From Streptococcaceae bacterium ESL0687 (GTDB lineage Bacteria > Bacillota > Bacilli > Lactobacillales > Streptococcaceae): a stretch of 64,000 nt of DNA. A program made the position numbers and the translations under genes. Numbering within the stretch: position 1 is the stretch's first letter; each line of letters begins with the position of its first letter. The notes beneath the pieces were generated by a model. That model saw nothing but the letters and a program-made list of their open reading frames with translations, did no database searches and had not been told where the DNA came from. The stretch spans positions 372,001 through 436,000 of the forward strand of contig CP113940.1 in the NCBI GenBank assembly GCA_029392475.1, in the 5' to 3' direction. This document shows, piece after piece, positions 38,619 to 49,233 of this stretch.

Positions 38619-41600
38619 ATGAAAAAAACAATGGATGGGAATATGGCAGCAGCTCATATTGCCTATGCCTTTTCTGAAATATCAGCAATATATCCAATAA
38701 CACCAAGTTCTCCAATGGCAGAATATACCGACGAATGGTCAGCTAAGGGCCTTGAAAACCTTTGGGGTCAGCCTGTAAAAATAACTGAGATGCAAAGTGA
38801 AGCGGGAGCTGCAGGAGCAGTCCACGGAGCCCTTAAAGCAGGAGCTCTTGCTACAACTTATACAGCCAGCCAGGGACTTCTTCTGATGATTCCAAGCATG
38901 TTTAAGATTGCAGGGGAGCTTTTACCTAGTGTAATCCACGTGGCAGCCCGTGCCGTAACAACCAATGCCCTAAATATCTTCGGGGATCATACCGACGTTA
39001 TGGCAGCCAGAACTACAGGTTATGTTATGCTTGCTGAGTCAAGTGTTCAAGAGGTTATGGATCTATCAGCAGTAGCCCACCTCGCAACTCTTGAAGCAAG
39101 TGTTCCCTTTTTAAACTTCTTTGATGGTTTTAGGACCAGTCATGAGCTTCAAAAAATTGATGTTATTGACTACAAGGATTTAAAGGGTCTAATCAACCAG
39201 GAAAAACTGGATGAATTTAGAAACCGTGCCATGAATCCTGATCATCCGTCTGTTTCAGGAAGTAACCAAAACCCTGATATCCACTTCCAACAAAGGGAAA
39301 CAATCAACGGTTACTATGAAAAAACACCGGCTATTGTTCAAAAGTACATGAGAAAAATCAATGAGCTCAGGGGTACAGATTACGATCTTGTGAACTATTA
39401 TGGTCATCCTGAAGCTACTGAGATCATTGTTTCAATCGGAAGTGTTGGTCAAACCATTGAAGAAACAGTTGATCATCTTAACAGTCAAGAACGTAAGGTT
39501 GGTTTCTTAAATATCCACCTTTATCGACCTTTCCCAGTTGAAAACTTCCTTGAAAAACTACCAAAAACTGCTACAAGTATTGCCGTTCTTGACCGTACCA
39601 AAGAACCCGGTAGTGGCGGGGAACCTTTATTTTTAGATGTTCAAAATGCCTTATTCAATTACGATATTAAGGTGATTGGTGGCCGTTATGGTATCGGAAG
39701 TAAGGATACAACTCCTCAGCAGATTGTTGCCGTTTATAATGAACTACAAAAATCCGACAGTAAAAAACAATTTACCATTGGGATAAAAGATGATGTAAGT
39801 AATCTATCTTTAGACTTAGGTGAGGTTATTGACCTTACTCCTGAATCAACCTACCAGGCTAAATTCTGGGGCTTTGGTAGTGACGGAACAGTTGGGGCTA
39901 ATAAATCAGCAATTAAAATTATTGGGAATAACACAAACAAGTATGTTCAGGGAGCCTTCTCCTATGATTCTAAAAAATCAGGTGGACTTACTGTAAGTCA
40001 CCTGCGTTTTGGTGATACACCGATAAAATCAACTTATTTAATCCAAAAGGCTGATTTTATTGCTGTTCATGCACCAAACTACCTCCACCAATACGACGTC
40101 TTAAAGGGGCTTAAAAAAGGAGGAACCTTCCTTCTAAATACCCTGTGGGATGATAACCAACTTGACAAACACCTGCCAAGTAAATTTAAAAAATATATCG
40201 CAGAAAATGACATTAAATTTTATACCCTAAACGCTGTTGATATCGCCCGTGAGGTAGGTCTTGGTCGAAGGATTAATACAGCCATGCAGGTTGCCTTCTT
40301 TAAGCTAACTAACATTATGCCCTTTGAAGAAGTTTTAGACATTCTGAAAAAGGATGCCCATAAGTCTTATGCTAGAAAATCAATGAAAATTGTTGAAAGT
40401 AATTTCAAGGCCATGGACTTAGCAGCTGAAAGGGTGCATAAGGTCGAGGTTCCAGAAAGCTGGAAGGAAGCATCAGCACCTAAAAAAGAGCAAGCTGACA
40501 AGGGTGAAAACAGGTATGTTTTCCAAATTGTAAATCAGGTTAATGCCCAGGAGGGTGATGACCTATCAGTTGGTGATTTAGTAGCTAATGATATGACTGA
40601 CGGACGAATTCCTCTAGGAGCTGCAGCCTTTGAAAAACGCGGGGTAGCCCTTGAAGTTCCAATCTGGAACAATGAGGCCTGCATTTCATGTAACCAATGT
40701 AGCTTTGTCTGTCCTCATGCAGCCATTAGACCGTTTTTGGCTGACGAAAGTGAGATGGATCAAGCTCCTGAAGGATTTATTACCAAGGACTTTAAAGGAA
40801 AAGACGGCCTAAAATACCGTATTCAAGTATCTGTTGAAGACTGTACAGGTTGTGGACTTTGTGTGGAAGCTTGTCCTGCTAAGGATAAGGGCGCACTTGT
40901 CATGAAGCCTTATGAAAAAGTTCGTGATGAAGCAGTTAACTGGGCCTTTGCCATGACCTTGCGCCACAAGGAAAATCCGGTCAAAGGAAGTTCAGTTTTA
41001 GCCAGCCAGTTTAACAAGCCCCTTCTTGAATTCTCAGGTGCTTGTTCAGGCTGCGGAGAAACTCCTTATGTTAAGCTTCTAACTCAGATGTATGGTGACC
41101 GAATGATGATTGCTAATGCAACAGGATGTTCATCTATCTGGGGAGGGGCTGCTCCTGCAACTCCTTATACAACAAATGATCAGGGACAAGGACCAGCTTG
41201 GTCAAACTCTCTTTTAGAAGACAATGCTGAATATGGTTACGGTATGTGGCTTGCTAGTGTGGCAAGACGTGATAAGCTTGCTAGTCAAATGGAAGAGCTC
41301 CTAACAGATGCGCCAGAAGATTTGGCCCTTCTTATGAAAGATTGGATTGAGCATAGGTTTGAATCTGATGGCACTCGTCAGCGGGCAGAAAAATTAAAGG
41401 CAGCCCTAGCTGATGTAGCTCAAGATCCTAAATTTGCAAGTATTCTTGAAGCAAAAGATCAATTTGTTAAACCAAGCCAGTGGATAATTGGTGGTGACGG
41501 TTGGGCTTACGACATTGGTTACGGGGGAATTGACCATGTTATTGCAAGTGGAGCCGATGTAAACCTTCTTGTTATGGATAATGAGGTCTATGCCAACACA

Positions 41601-42329
41601 GGTGGTCAGGTTTCAAAAGCGACTCCAGCCTCAGCTATTGAAAAATTCTCAGCAGCAGGTAAAGAAGCAGCCAAGAAGGACCTTGGATTTATGGCCATGA
41701 CTTACGGAAATGTTTATGTAGCGCAAATTGCAAGTGGGGCCAACCAAATGCAGACCATAAAAGCCTTTGAAGAGGCTGAGCGTCACAACGGACCATCAAT
41801 TATTATTGCCTATACTCCGTGTATTTCACACGGTCTAAAAGGAGGGCTAGGCCAAAGTCTTAAGGAAGCCAAAGAAGCTGTAGAGTCAGGTTACTGGCAA
41901 CTTTACCGCTATAATCCAGATTTGGAAGAGCGTGGTAAAAACCCTCTAACCCTAGACTTTAAGAAACCTAATTTTGATTCAATGGTTGACTTTATGCTTA
42001 AGCAGGTCAGATTTACAAGTCTTAAGGCAGTAAATCCAGACAAGGCAGATGAACTTTTTGATAAAACAAAAGAAGATGCCCGTCGTAAGTTCTTGCGTTA
42101 CGCTAGGATGTCAGGTGATGCTGAAAAATTCCTTGCCAGAGAAGAAAAAGCTAAGGCTAAAGATGTCCCAGCAGATGCTAAAGAAGAAGCACCAAAAGCT
42201 AGGGTCAGGGAAAAGCGTGTACGCGTAGTTGATCCAGAAGCAGAAGCTAAAAAGGCTCAAAGGCGTGCTGAAAGAGCTGCTAAGAGAAAGCAAGCTCAAG
42301 AAGAACAACTTCTTAAGTCCTCTAAATAA
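38619..42329 (+). CDS. nifJ: Pyruvate:ferredoxin/flavodoxin oxidoreductase with basic tail
   Basis: Single-chain enzyme (1236 residues) converting pyruvate and CoA to acetyl-CoA, CO2 and reduced ferredoxin or flavodoxin. In order: the pyrimidine-binding domain with YPITPSSPMAE, the transketolase-C-like and gamma-type domains, and two [4Fe-4S] motifs (CISCNQCSFVCP and CTGCGLCVEACP). GACSGCGETPY and the TPP site GDGWAYDIGYGG follow. The last ~65 residues are an unusual Lys/Arg/Glu/Ala-rich tail not needed for the enzyme. AAGGAGGAA precedes the ATG. An oxygen-sensitive enzyme in a lactic acid bacterium implies an anaerobic or electron-rich role. Confidence 0.93.
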   Translation: MKKTMDGNMAAAHIAYAFSEISAIYPITPSSPMAEYTDEWSAKGLENLWGQPVKITEMQSEAGAAGAVHGALKAGALATTYTASQGLLLMIPSMFKIAGELLPSVIHVAARAVTTNALNIFGDHTDVMAARTTGYVMLAESSVQEVMDLSAVAHLATLEASVPFLNFFDGFRTSHELQKIDVIDYKDLKGLINQEKLDEFRNRAMNPDHPSVSGSNQNPDIHFQQRETINGYYEKTPAIVQKYMRKINELRGTDYDLVNYYGHPEATEIIVSIGSVGQTIEETVDHLNSQERKVGFLNIHLYRPFPVENFLEKLPKTATSIAVLDRTKEPGSGGEPLFLDVQNALFNYDIKVIGGRYGIGSKDTTPQQIVAVYNELQKSDSKKQFTIGIKDDVSNLSLDLGEVIDLTPESTYQAKFWGFGSDGTVGANKSAIKIIGNNTNKYVQGAFSYDSKKSGGLTVSHLRFGDTPIKSTYLIQKADFIAVHAPNYLHQYDVLKGLKKGGTFLLNTLWDDNQLDKHLPSKFKKYIAENDIKFYTLNAVDIAREVGLGRRINTAMQVAFFKLTNIMPFEEVLDILKKDAHKSYARKSMKIVESNFKAMDLAAERVHKVEVPESWKEASAPKKEQADKGENRYVFQIVNQVNAQEGDDLSVGDLVANDMTDGRIPLGAAAFEKRGVALEVPIWNNEACISCNQCSFVCPHAAIRPFLADESEMDQAPEGFITKDFKGKDGLKYRIQVSVEDCTGCGLCVEACPAKDKGALVMKPYEKVRDEAVNWAFAMTLRHKENPVKGSSVLASQFNKPLLEFSGACSGCGETPYVKLLTQMYGDRMMIANATGCSSIWGGAAPATPYTTNDQGQGPAWSNSLLEDNAEYGYGMWLASVARRDKLASQMEELLTDAPEDLALLMKDWIEHRFESDGTRQRAEKLKAALADVAQDPKFASILEAKDQFVKPSQWIIGGDGWAYDIGYGGIDHVIASGADVNLLVMDNEVYANTGGQVSKATPASAIEKFSAAGKEAAKKDLGFMAMTYGNVYVAQIASGANQMQTIKAFEEAERHNGPSIIIAYTPCISHGLKGGLGQSLKEAKEAVESGYWQLYRYNPDLEERGKNPLTLDFKKPNFDSMVDFMLKQVRFTSLKAVNPDKADELFDKTKEDARRKFLRYARMSGDAEKFLAREEKAKAKDVPADAKEEAPKARVREKRVRVVDPEAEAKKAQRRAERAAKRKQAQEEQLLKSSK

Positions 42330-42347
42330 GAAAAGAAGGGGGACTGT

Positions 42348-43214
42348 ATGAATGAAATAAATCAAATATTTAACCCAGAATTTTGGACTGAAATAATCCA
42401 GCTTAATATGACCCCGTGGAGACTGGCCATGTCGATTATTGATATTACCCTTGTCACCTACTTTATCTATCGAATTATGCGTTATGTTCAAGGAAGCAAG
42501 GTTATAACTCTTGTAAGAGGTGTGCTTCTTTTCGTCCTAATAAGAATTGTAAGTGAAATAATGGGGCTTACAACAGTAACCTGGCTACTAAACCAGGTTA
42601 TTACTTACGGGGTAATTGCTGGGATCATTATCTTTCAACCGGAAATCAGAAGGGCCCTTGAGCAACTAGGTCGTTCGACAAATATTCTCAGGCCTTATGT
42701 ACCTGAGGAACCTACTAAAAATCACATCCAGGCCTATGAAAAAGCCTTGGACTACATGGCTAAAAGGAAAATTGGAGCCCTCATATCCATTGCTAAAAAT
42801 CAAAATCTTGATGAATTCTCAACTACGGGAATTCCTCTTGATTCTGATATTTCTGCCGAACTTTTAATCAATATTTTTATACCTAACACTCCTCTCCATG
42901 ACGGAGCTGTTATTATTGAGGGCGATAAGATTACTGCTGCCTGTGCCTACTTACCTTTGACTGAAAAGAGTACCATTCCTAAATCCTTTGGGACCCGTCA
43001 TAGAGCAGCCATTGGTATGAGTGAAGCGACCGATGCCCTAACCCTAGTTGTTTCTGAGGAAACAGGAGGGATAAGTGTAACCTATAATGGCGAATTTTAT
43101 GCCGATATTTCAAAGGAAGAGCTTGATGAAATTCTTCAAAAGGAGCTTTACCAAAAAGAAAAGGTTCCAGAAAATTTCCTTGAAAAATTAAAGCTTAAAT
43201 GGAGGAAAAAATGA
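42348..43214 (+). CDS. cdaA: Diadenylate cyclase CdaA
   Basis: Makes c-di-AMP from two ATP. 288 residues: three N-terminal membrane helices (to about 85), then the DAC domain with PLHDGAVII and the FGTRHRAAIG (RHR) motif, both required for catalysis. First gene of cdaA-cdaR-glmM, whose products form a known complex at the membrane. Its stop overlaps the cdaR start (ATGA). GGGGGACTG precedes the ATG. Confidence 0.95.
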   Translation: MNEINQIFNPEFWTEIIQLNMTPWRLAMSIIDITLVTYFIYRIMRYVQGSKVITLVRGVLLFVLIRIVSEIMGLTTVTWLLNQVITYGVIAGIIIFQPEIRRALEQLGRSTNILRPYVPEEPTKNHIQAYEKALDYMAKRKIGALISIAKNQNLDEFSTTGIPLDSDISAELLINIFIPNTPLHDGAVIIEGDKITAACAYLPLTEKSTIPKSFGTRHRAAIGMSEATDALTLVVSEETGGISVTYNGEFYADISKEELDEILQKELYQKEKVPENFLEKLKLKWRKK

Positions 43215-44173
43215 AGCGACTGAAGAAAATGTCATACAATAAAAATTTCTATGTCCTTGTGAGCCTTCTTTTTGCCCTGATTTTATTTTTTAATGCAAGT
43301 TCTATTCAGTTAAAAAATAGTGGAAAAAATTTGACCAATATGAGGACCTATAGTGTAACCCTACAAGATGTTCCCATCCAGGTTAAATATGATTCTGACA
43401 AGTACTTTATAAGTGGTTTTGATAATTTAGCAACAGTATATTTGACCAGCTACAACCAGGTAAGGCTTGATGCTGAAAAATCGAAGGATACCAGAACCTT
43501 TACCTTGGTTGCTGATCTTACAAATGTTACTGAAGGAACAATGGATGTTCCCATAAAAATTCAAGAGCTTGCTAGTGGTGTAAATGGTCAAGTTGATCCA
43601 AATTCAGTCACAATAACCATCGAGAAAAAGGCATCAAAGACTTTTCCTGTGACTGCTAAGGTTGATGAAAAATTAATACCCGATGGCTATAAGCTTGTAA
43701 GTACAGAACTTGATAAAAGCCAGGTAACTGTAACCAGTGGCGCAGACACCCTTGCTAAAATTGATAAGGTTGTAGCTGCTGTACCAAGTGATACAATTTT
43801 AAGTGAAAGCTACAAGGATAAGGTTACCTTGCAGGCTGTAGATAAGGATGGAAAAATCTTAGCTGCGACCATTAAGCCTGATACAGCAACGCTTAGTGTA
43901 AATATTAAAAAGCCAAGCAAGCAGGTTCCTATAACTGGTAAGATAACAGGAACCATTGAAAAACCATTTACAGGGTTCACTTTTGAAATTGATGAAAAAA
44001 ATGCTACAATATCTGGTGATTATGAATATCTGAATAGTATAAATCAAATTCCTGTTTCGATTGATGTTTCAGGTATTACTAAGGAAAAAACAATTGAAAT
44101 CCCATTAACCATGGATAATGTTTCAATTACACCGACAAAAGTCAATGTTAAGGTGACACCTATAAAAGAGTAA
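43211..44173 (+). CDS. cdaR: CdaA regulatory protein CdaR (YbbR domains)
   Basis: 320 residues from ATG 43211, with GGAGG at 43201-43205; an upstream ATG at 43199 has no ribosome-binding site. One membrane helix near the N-terminus, then extracellular YbbR repeats (several ~80-residue beta units; YLTSYNQVRLDAEK, LVSTELDKSQVTVTSG). Family members modulate the adjacent cyclase. Confidence 0.92.
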   Translation: MKRLKKMSYNKNFYVLVSLLFALILFFNASSIQLKNSGKNLTNMRTYSVTLQDVPIQVKYDSDKYFISGFDNLATVYLTSYNQVRLDAEKSKDTRTFTLVADLTNVTEGTMDVPIKIQELASGVNGQVDPNSVTITIEKKASKTFPVTAKVDEKLIPDGYKLVSTELDKSQVTVTSGADTLAKIDKVVAAVPSDTILSESYKDKVTLQAVDKDGKILAATIKPDTATLSVNIKKPSKQVPITGKITGTIEKPFTGFTFEIDEKNATISGDYEYLNSINQIPVSIDVSGITKEKTIEIPLTMDNVSITPTKVNVKVTPIKE

Positions 44174-44199
44174 ATTATTAATTAAGGAGATATAGTTAA

Positions 44200-45552
44200 A
44201 TGGGCAAGTATTTTGGGACTGACGGAGTCCGCGGAGAAGCAAATGTTGAACTAACGCCAGAATTAGCATTTAAATTAGGGCGTTTTGGGGGTTATGTCCT
44301 TAGTCAACATGAGGAAGAGACACCTAAGGTTTATGTAGCGCGTGATACTAGAATCTCTGGACAAATGCTTGAAAGCGCCCTTGTTGCTGGTCTTTTAAGT
44401 GTAGGTATTGAGGTTTATACCTTAGGAGTAATTGCAACTCCTGGTGTTGCCTATCTAGTTAAAAAGGAGGGAGCATCAGCTGGTGTTATGATTTCAGCCA
44501 GCCATAACCCAGCCCTAGACAACGGGATCAAGTTCTTTGGTGCAGACGGTTTTAAACTTGAAGATGATCAAGAACTTGAAATCGAAGCCCTACTGGATGC
44601 AGATGAGGATAAATTACCTCGTCCTTCAGCCAAGGGACTAGGGAAACTTCACGATTACAGCGAAGCAGTCCGTAAATATGACGAATTTTTAGTGAAAACG
44701 GGAGACGGTAGCTATACTGGCATGAAGGTTGCCCTTGATGCTGCAAATGGTGCCACATCAACAAGTGTTCGTAATGTCTTTTCAGACCTCGATACAGACT
44801 TTGTGGTTATTGGAGAAAGTCCAAACGGCTTAAATATCAATGACGGTGTTGGTTCAACTCATCCGGAAAACTTAGCTGAGAAAGTTCTTGAAACAGGATC
44901 AGATTTAGGACTTGCCTTTGATGGAGACGGAGATCGTTTGATTGCCGTTGATGAGCTCGGTCAGATTGTTGACGGGGACAAGATTATGTATATTGTTGGT
45001 AAATACCTATTTGAGGCAGGAAAACTTGCTCAAGATACGATTGTTACTACAGTTATGAGTAATCTTGGTTTCCACAAGGCCTTAGAGGACAATAAAATCA
45101 CAAGTGTTGTTACCTCGGTTGGAGACCGTTATGTTGTTGAGGAGATGAAGAAAAATGCTTACAACTTTGGTGGTGAACAAAGCGGTCATATGATCTTCCT
45201 CGACTACAATACAACTGGAGACGGCATGCTTTCAGCCATTCAACTTATGAAAGTTATGCGTGATACTGGTAAATCTCTTAGCCAATTAGCTGGTGAGCTT
45301 ACAATTTATCCACAAAAACTAGTTAATATTCGTGTTGAAAATTCTATGAAAAATAAGGCCATGGAAGTTCCAGCCATTGCTCAAATTATTGCTCAGATGG
45401 AAGAAAAAATGGCAGGTAATGGTCGTATTTTAGTTCGTCCAAGTGGAACTGAACCCCTTCTTCGTGTTATGGCTGAGGCCCCAACTGATGAAGAAGTTGA
45501 TTACTATGTCGATACCATTGCAGATGTAGTTAAAAAAGAGATTGGAATTTAA
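44200..45552 (+). CDS. glmM: Phosphoglucosamine mutase
   Basis: Converts glucosamine-6-phosphate to glucosamine-1-phosphate for UDP-GlcNAc. 450 residues: [10 protein letters not shown] start, phosphoserine in [12 protein letters not shown], the metal loop AFDGDGDR and the sugar-phosphate loop [10 protein letters not shown]. Third gene of the c-di-AMP operon; GlmM is a known inhibitor partner of CdaA. Terminator follows. Confidence 0.97.
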   Translation: MGKYFGTDGVRGEANVELTPELAFKLGRFGGYVLSQHEEETPKVYVARDTRISGQMLESALVAGLLSVGIEVYTLGVIATPGVAYLVKKEGASAGVMISASHNPALDNGIKFFGADGFKLEDDQELEIEALLDADEDKLPRPSAKGLGKLHDYSEAVRKYDEFLVKTGDGSYTGMKVALDAANGATSTSVRNVFSDLDTDFVVIGESPNGLNINDGVGSTHPENLAEKVLETGSDLGLAFDGDGDRLIAVDELGQIVDGDKIMYIVGKYLFEAGKLAQDTIVTTVMSNLGFHKALEDNKITSVVTSVGDRYVVEEMKKNAYNFGGEQSGHMIFLDYNTTGDGMLSAIQLMKVMRDTGKSLSQLAGELTIYPQKLVNIRVENSMKNKAMEVPAIAQIIAQMEEKMAGNGRILVRPSGTEPLLRVMAEAPTDEEVDYYVDTIADVVKKEIGI

Positions 45553-45582
45553 GCTGGTCAAGCAGTAAAAGTTGATAGAAAG

Positions 45583-45623
45583 TCTGTTAGTCAAGTTAAA
45601 AATTTTGACTGACAGATTTTTTT
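45583..45623 (+). terminator. cdaA-cdaR-glmM terminator
   Basis: TCTGTTAGTCAA (45583-45594) pairs with TTGACTGACAGA (45605-45616), with one G-T wobble, then seven T. Confidence 0.9.
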
Positions 45624-45699
45624 ATGTTTTCATAAGACTTTTGCAGGCTTTAGTCATGATTTCTTAATGATTCTCTGGGCTGAGAACTTATAGAAATTA

Positions 45700-45708
45700 T
45701 GGTATAAT
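45700..45708 (+). promoter_or_regulatory. obg promoter (extended -10)
   Basis: TGGTATAAT, a consensus extended -10; CTGAGA at 45680-45685 is a weak -35 at 17-base spacing. Confidence 0.7.
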
Positions 45709-45740
45709 AGGGTAATTATAAGATTTAGAGGAAAATGTAC

Positions 45741-47057
45741 ATGTCAATGTTTTTAGATACAGCAAGAGTAGATGTAAAAGGTGGAAATGGTGGTAACGGG
45801 ATGGTTGCCTTCCGCCGCGAAAAATACGTACCAGATGGGGGACCTGCTGGTGGTGATGGAGGTCATGGGGGAAATGTAATCTTCAAAGTAAATGAAGGTT
45901 TAAGAACCCTTATGGACTTTAGGTACAACCGTAACTTCCGTGCCAAAGCCGGAGAAAATGGGATGAACAAGGGAATGCACGGACGCGGTTCTGCAGACCT
46001 CATCGTTTCAGTGCCTCAAGGTACAACAGTTAAGGATCCAGAAACTGGAAAAATCCTAGCCGATCTTCTTGAAAATGGCCAAGAGTTTGTAGCAGCAAAA
46101 GGTGGCCGTGGAGGACGTGGGAATATTCGTTTTGCAACCCCAAGAAACCCAGCGCCAGAAGTTGCTGAAAATGGTGAACCTGGTGAAGATCGTAGCCTTT
46201 TATTAGAGCTTCGCGTCTTAGCTGACGTAGGTCTCGTTGGTTTCCCGTCAGTTGGTAAATCAACTTTATTATCAGTTATTTCAAATGCCCGTCCAAAAAT
46301 TGGTGCCTACCACTTTACAACCCTAGTACCAAATATCGGTATGGTTCGTGTTGGTGACGGAGAAAGCTTCGTTGTGGCCGACATGCCAGGACTTATTGAA
46401 GGTGCTAGCCAAGGTATCGGACTTGGAACTCAGTTCCTCCGTCACATTGAAAGAACCCGTGTTCTTCTTCATGTTATCGATATGTCTGGAATGGAAGGAC
46501 GCGATCCTTACGAGGACTACAAGGCCATCAATGAAGAGCTTGAAACTTACAACCTTCGTCTGCTTGAACGTCCACAAATTATTGTGGCTAACAAGATGGA
46601 TATGCCTGATTCAGAAGAAAACCTTAAGGAATTCAAGGAAAAACTTTATGCTGAGTTCGACGAGTTTGAAGACAAGCCAATGATCTTCCCGGTTTCAGGA
46701 ATTACCCGTCAAGGTCTTCAACCAATGCTTGAAGCAACTGCAGAACTTCTTGAAACAACTCCAGAGTTCCCAGTTTATGACGAAGCGGACTTTGCGGTTG
46801 AAGAAGAAGCCTACTACGGATTCAATGAAGATGAGCCAGAATTTGAAATCACTCGTGATGACGATGCCTCTTGGATTCTTTCAGGTGACAAGCTTGAAAA
46901 ACTATTCCGCATGACTAATCTCGATCACGACGAATCAGTTATGAAGTTTGCCCGCCAGCTTCGTGGTATGGGAATTGATGAAGCCCTTCGTGCGCGCGGA
47001 GCCCGCGACGGCGACATCGTAAGAATCGGCAAGTTTGAATTCGAATTCGTTGACTAA
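45741..47057 (+). CDS. obg: GTPase Obg/CgtA
   Basis: Essential GTPase of 50S ribosome assembly and stress signalling. 438 residues: glycine-rich OBG fold (to about 158), G domain with [18 protein letters not shown] and NKMD, and a C-terminal OCT domain typical of Firmicutes. Three in-frame ATGs occur at 45735, 45741 and 45747; I choose 45741 (MSMFLDTAR) because GAGG at 45728-45731 then has 9-base spacing. Confidence 0.95.
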   Translation: MSMFLDTARVDVKGGNGGNGMVAFRREKYVPDGGPAGGDGGHGGNVIFKVNEGLRTLMDFRYNRNFRAKAGENGMNKGMHGRGSADLIVSVPQGTTVKDPETGKILADLLENGQEFVAAKGGRGGRGNIRFATPRNPAPEVAENGEPGEDRSLLLELRVLADVGLVGFPSVGKSTLLSVISNARPKIGAYHFTTLVPNIGMVRVGDGESFVVADMPGLIEGASQGIGLGTQFLRHIERTRVLLHVIDMSGMEGRDPYEDYKAINEELETYNLRLLERPQIIVANKMDMPDSEENLKEFKEKLYAEFDEFEDKPMIFPVSGITRQGLQPMLEATAELLETTPEFPVYDEADFAVEEEAYYGFNEDEPEFEITRDDDASWILSGDKLEKLFRMTNLDHDESVMKFARQLRGMGIDEALRARGARDGDIVRIGKFEFEFVD

Positions 47058-47097
47058 TAGCTGAATAAACAAGTAAATTAATAATACGAGGTGAAAT

Positions 47098-47265
47098 GTG
47101 GCCTTTAAAATTATTTCCAACCGAGATAAGGACGGGAACTTTGTCGTAAGTAGTGACGCCTGGACCAAGGAAAAAATTGAGGAACTTTTTGATCGCTATA
47201 ATCCTAACCGCAAGTTAAGATTGGAAAGAGAAGAAAGTTTAAAAAAGCAAACAGATACAAAATAA
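47098..47265 (+). CDS. Small conserved-type protein after obg (55 residues)
   Basis: GTG start at 47098 with GAGGTG just upstream. The 55-residue frame begins MAFKIISNRDKDG, has a SSDAWTKEKIEELFDRYNP core and a charged Lys/Arg/Glu C-terminal helix. Small proteins of this kind follow obg in streptococci, possibly the DUF4649 group, though I am unsure of the name. It sits between obg and phoH with good spacing, so I treat it as real. Confidence 0.65.
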   Translation: MAFKIISNRDKDGNFVVSSDAWTKEKIEELFDRYNPNRKLRLEREESLKKQTDTK

Positions 47266-47286
47266 CAGACATGATGGAGGTGAAAA

Positions 47287-48252
47287 ATGGAAGAAATCTC
47301 ATATGAAATTAATCTCAACCACCCAGACGAGGGCATGGTTCTCTCTGGGGCCCATGACAAGCATTTAAAATATCTTGAGGATGCATCTGGCGTGAAGATT
47401 CACTATAGGAGTGAAAAAATCCAGATTTTAGGTGGAGTTGAAGACGTTGAAAATGTAGCCCATGCCATAGAAGCCCTTCTCATTTTAGTAAGAAGGGGTA
47501 TGCAAGTTCACACTCCGGATGTTATTACGGCCTATACTATGGCTAAAAATGATGAAATAAATAATTTCATTTCCCTTTATGAGGAAGAAATTATTAGAGA
47601 TGCCCAAGGTAAGGCCATCCGTGTTAAAAACATGGGTCAAAAAATTTATCTTGAGGCTGTTAAAAATCATGATATCACCTTTGGAATTGGTCCAGCTGGG
47701 ACTGGTAAAACTTTTCTAGCAGTTGTTTTAGCCGTCCAGGCCCTTAAACGTGGTCATGTTAAAAGAATTGTTTTAACTAGACCTGCAGTTGAAGCCGGAG
47801 AAAATTTAGGTTTTCTTCCAGGTGATTTGCAGGAAAAAGTTGACCCATACCTGCGTCCTGTTTACGATGCCCTTTACCAAATTTTAGGTAAGGAGACGAC
47901 AACTAGGATGATGGACCGCGGAACCATTGAGATTGCTCCCTTGGCCTATATGAGGGGAAGAACCTTGGATGACGCCTTTGTAATCCTTGATGAAGCGCAA
48001 AACACAACTATCATGCAGATGAAAATGTTCCTAACCCGTTTAGGATTTAATTCAAAAATGATTGTTAACGGGGATGTAAGTCAGATTGACCTCCCAAGAA
48101 ATGCTAAATCAGGTTTGATTGATGCAGAGCATAAGTTAAGAAAGATTAAGGCAATTGATTTTGTCTACTTTACAGCCAAGGATGTTGTAAGACACCCTGT
48201 GGTAGCAAGAATTATCGAAGCCTATGAGGAAGAACCTAAAGGGGAATCTTAA
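47287..48252 (+). CDS. phoH: PhoH-like ATPase
   Basis: 321 residues with an N-terminal KH-like domain (to about 100), then a P-loop ATPase: GPAGTGKTFLAV Walker A, VILDEAQNT Walker B and GDVSQIDLP. Family members act in RNA metabolism and often pair with YbeY, as here. GGAGGTG precedes the ATG. Confidence 0.93.
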   Translation: MEEISYEINLNHPDEGMVLSGAHDKHLKYLEDASGVKIHYRSEKIQILGGVEDVENVAHAIEALLILVRRGMQVHTPDVITAYTMAKNDEINNFISLYEEEIIRDAQGKAIRVKNMGQKIYLEAVKNHDITFGIGPAGTGKTFLAVVLAVQALKRGHVKRIVLTRPAVEAGENLGFLPGDLQEKVDPYLRPVYDALYQILGKETTTRMMDRGTIEIAPLAYMRGRTLDDAFVILDEAQNTTIMQMKMFLTRLGFNSKMIVNGDVSQIDLPRNAKSGLIDAEHKLRKIKAIDFVYFTAKDVVRHPVVARIIEAYEEEPKGES

Positions 48253-48311
48253 ACCTCAAAGAATAACCTATCCTTTGGTTTGTTAAAGGAATTTAGATGA
48301 GATAGCGAGAA

Positions 48312-48821
48312 ATGAAAATGTACGTTGAAATGCTTGATGAAACTGGACAAGTTTCAAAAGAGATGCAAGAAGATGTTGTAAAATTACTGGGAAGTGCAGC
48401 CCAAAAACTTGATCTTTCCGAAGAAAAGGAAATGATGATAACCTTTGTTGATAATGAAAAGATTAGAGAAATTAATCATTATTACAGGGATAAGGATGCG
48501 CCAACTGATGTTGTAAGCTTAGAATATAAGCCTGAAGAAATTTCATTTGGAGAAGACTTTGATCTAGATGGATTTGAGGATTTTGACAGTTCTGAGCTTA
48601 TGAATGAATTTGATTCATACATTGGAGAATTATATATTTCTGTTGACAAGGCCCATGAGCAGGCAGAAGAGTATGGGCATAGTTTTGAAAGGGAGATGGG
48701 ATTCTTAGCCGTCCACGGATTTTTACACATCAACGGCTATGATCACTATACCCCTGAGGATGAAAAGGAAATGTTTGGTCTCCAAGAGGAGATTCTAACA
48801 GCCCATGGCCTCAAGAGATAA
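48312..48821 (+). CDS. ybeY: Endoribonuclease YbeY
   Basis: 16S rRNA maturation and ribosome quality-control RNase, 169 residues. The zinc triad motif [11 protein letters not shown] is intact near residue 136. [13 protein letters not shown] is the usual substrate-cleft segment. It precedes dgkA, with which it overlaps by 17 bases. Confidence 0.94.
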   Translation: MKMYVEMLDETGQVSKEMQEDVVKLLGSAAQKLDLSEEKEMMITFVDNEKIREINHYYRDKDAPTDVVSLEYKPEEISFGEDFDLDGFEDFDSSELMNEFDSYIGELYISVDKAHEQAEEYGHSFEREMGFLAVHGFLHINGYDHYTPEDEKEMFGLQEEILTAHGLKR

Positions 48822-49206
48822 GAGGCGCTGGAAGAATGTAACCTTCATCAATTCCTTAGAATTTGCTTGGTCGGGTATTATAACGGCCTTTAAAGAGGAG
48901 AGAAATTTAAGGAGTCACCTGTTATCAGCTATAGCTGTGACCCTTTTAGGAATCCTTTTTAGAATTTCAAAGGTTGAATGGTTGTTTATTTTCCTGAGTG
49001 TCTTTCTAGTAATTGCAGCTGAGTTGATAAATTCTGCCATTGAAAATGTTGTGGACTTGGCAAGTGATTACCACTTTAATATGCTGGCTAAAAAATCGAA
49101 AGATATGGCAGCAGGAGCAGTTTTGGTTTTATCAATATTTGCTATGGTTGTGGGTCTATTTGTTTTTCTACCTAGACTTTTTGACCTAGTAGCAAAGTTA
49201 TTCTAA
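48805..49206 (+). CDS. dgkA: Diacylglycerol/undecaprenol kinase
   Basis: 133-residue membrane kinase with three helices: [23 protein letters not shown], the [15 protein letters not shown] signature with the catalytic Glu, and a [11 protein letters not shown] segment. In Gram-positives this family phosphorylates undecaprenol, recycling the wall lipid carrier. The start at ATG 48805 overlaps the ybeY end. Confidence 0.9.
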   Translation: MASRDKRRWKNVTFINSLEFAWSGIITAFKEERNLRSHLLSAIAVTLLGILFRISKVEWLFIFLSVFLVIAAELINSAIENVVDLASDYHFNMLAKKSKDMAAGAVLVLSIFAMVVGLFVFLPRLFDLVAKLF

Positions 49207-49233
49207 GATATTTTGAAAATGGAGGAAATTTTT

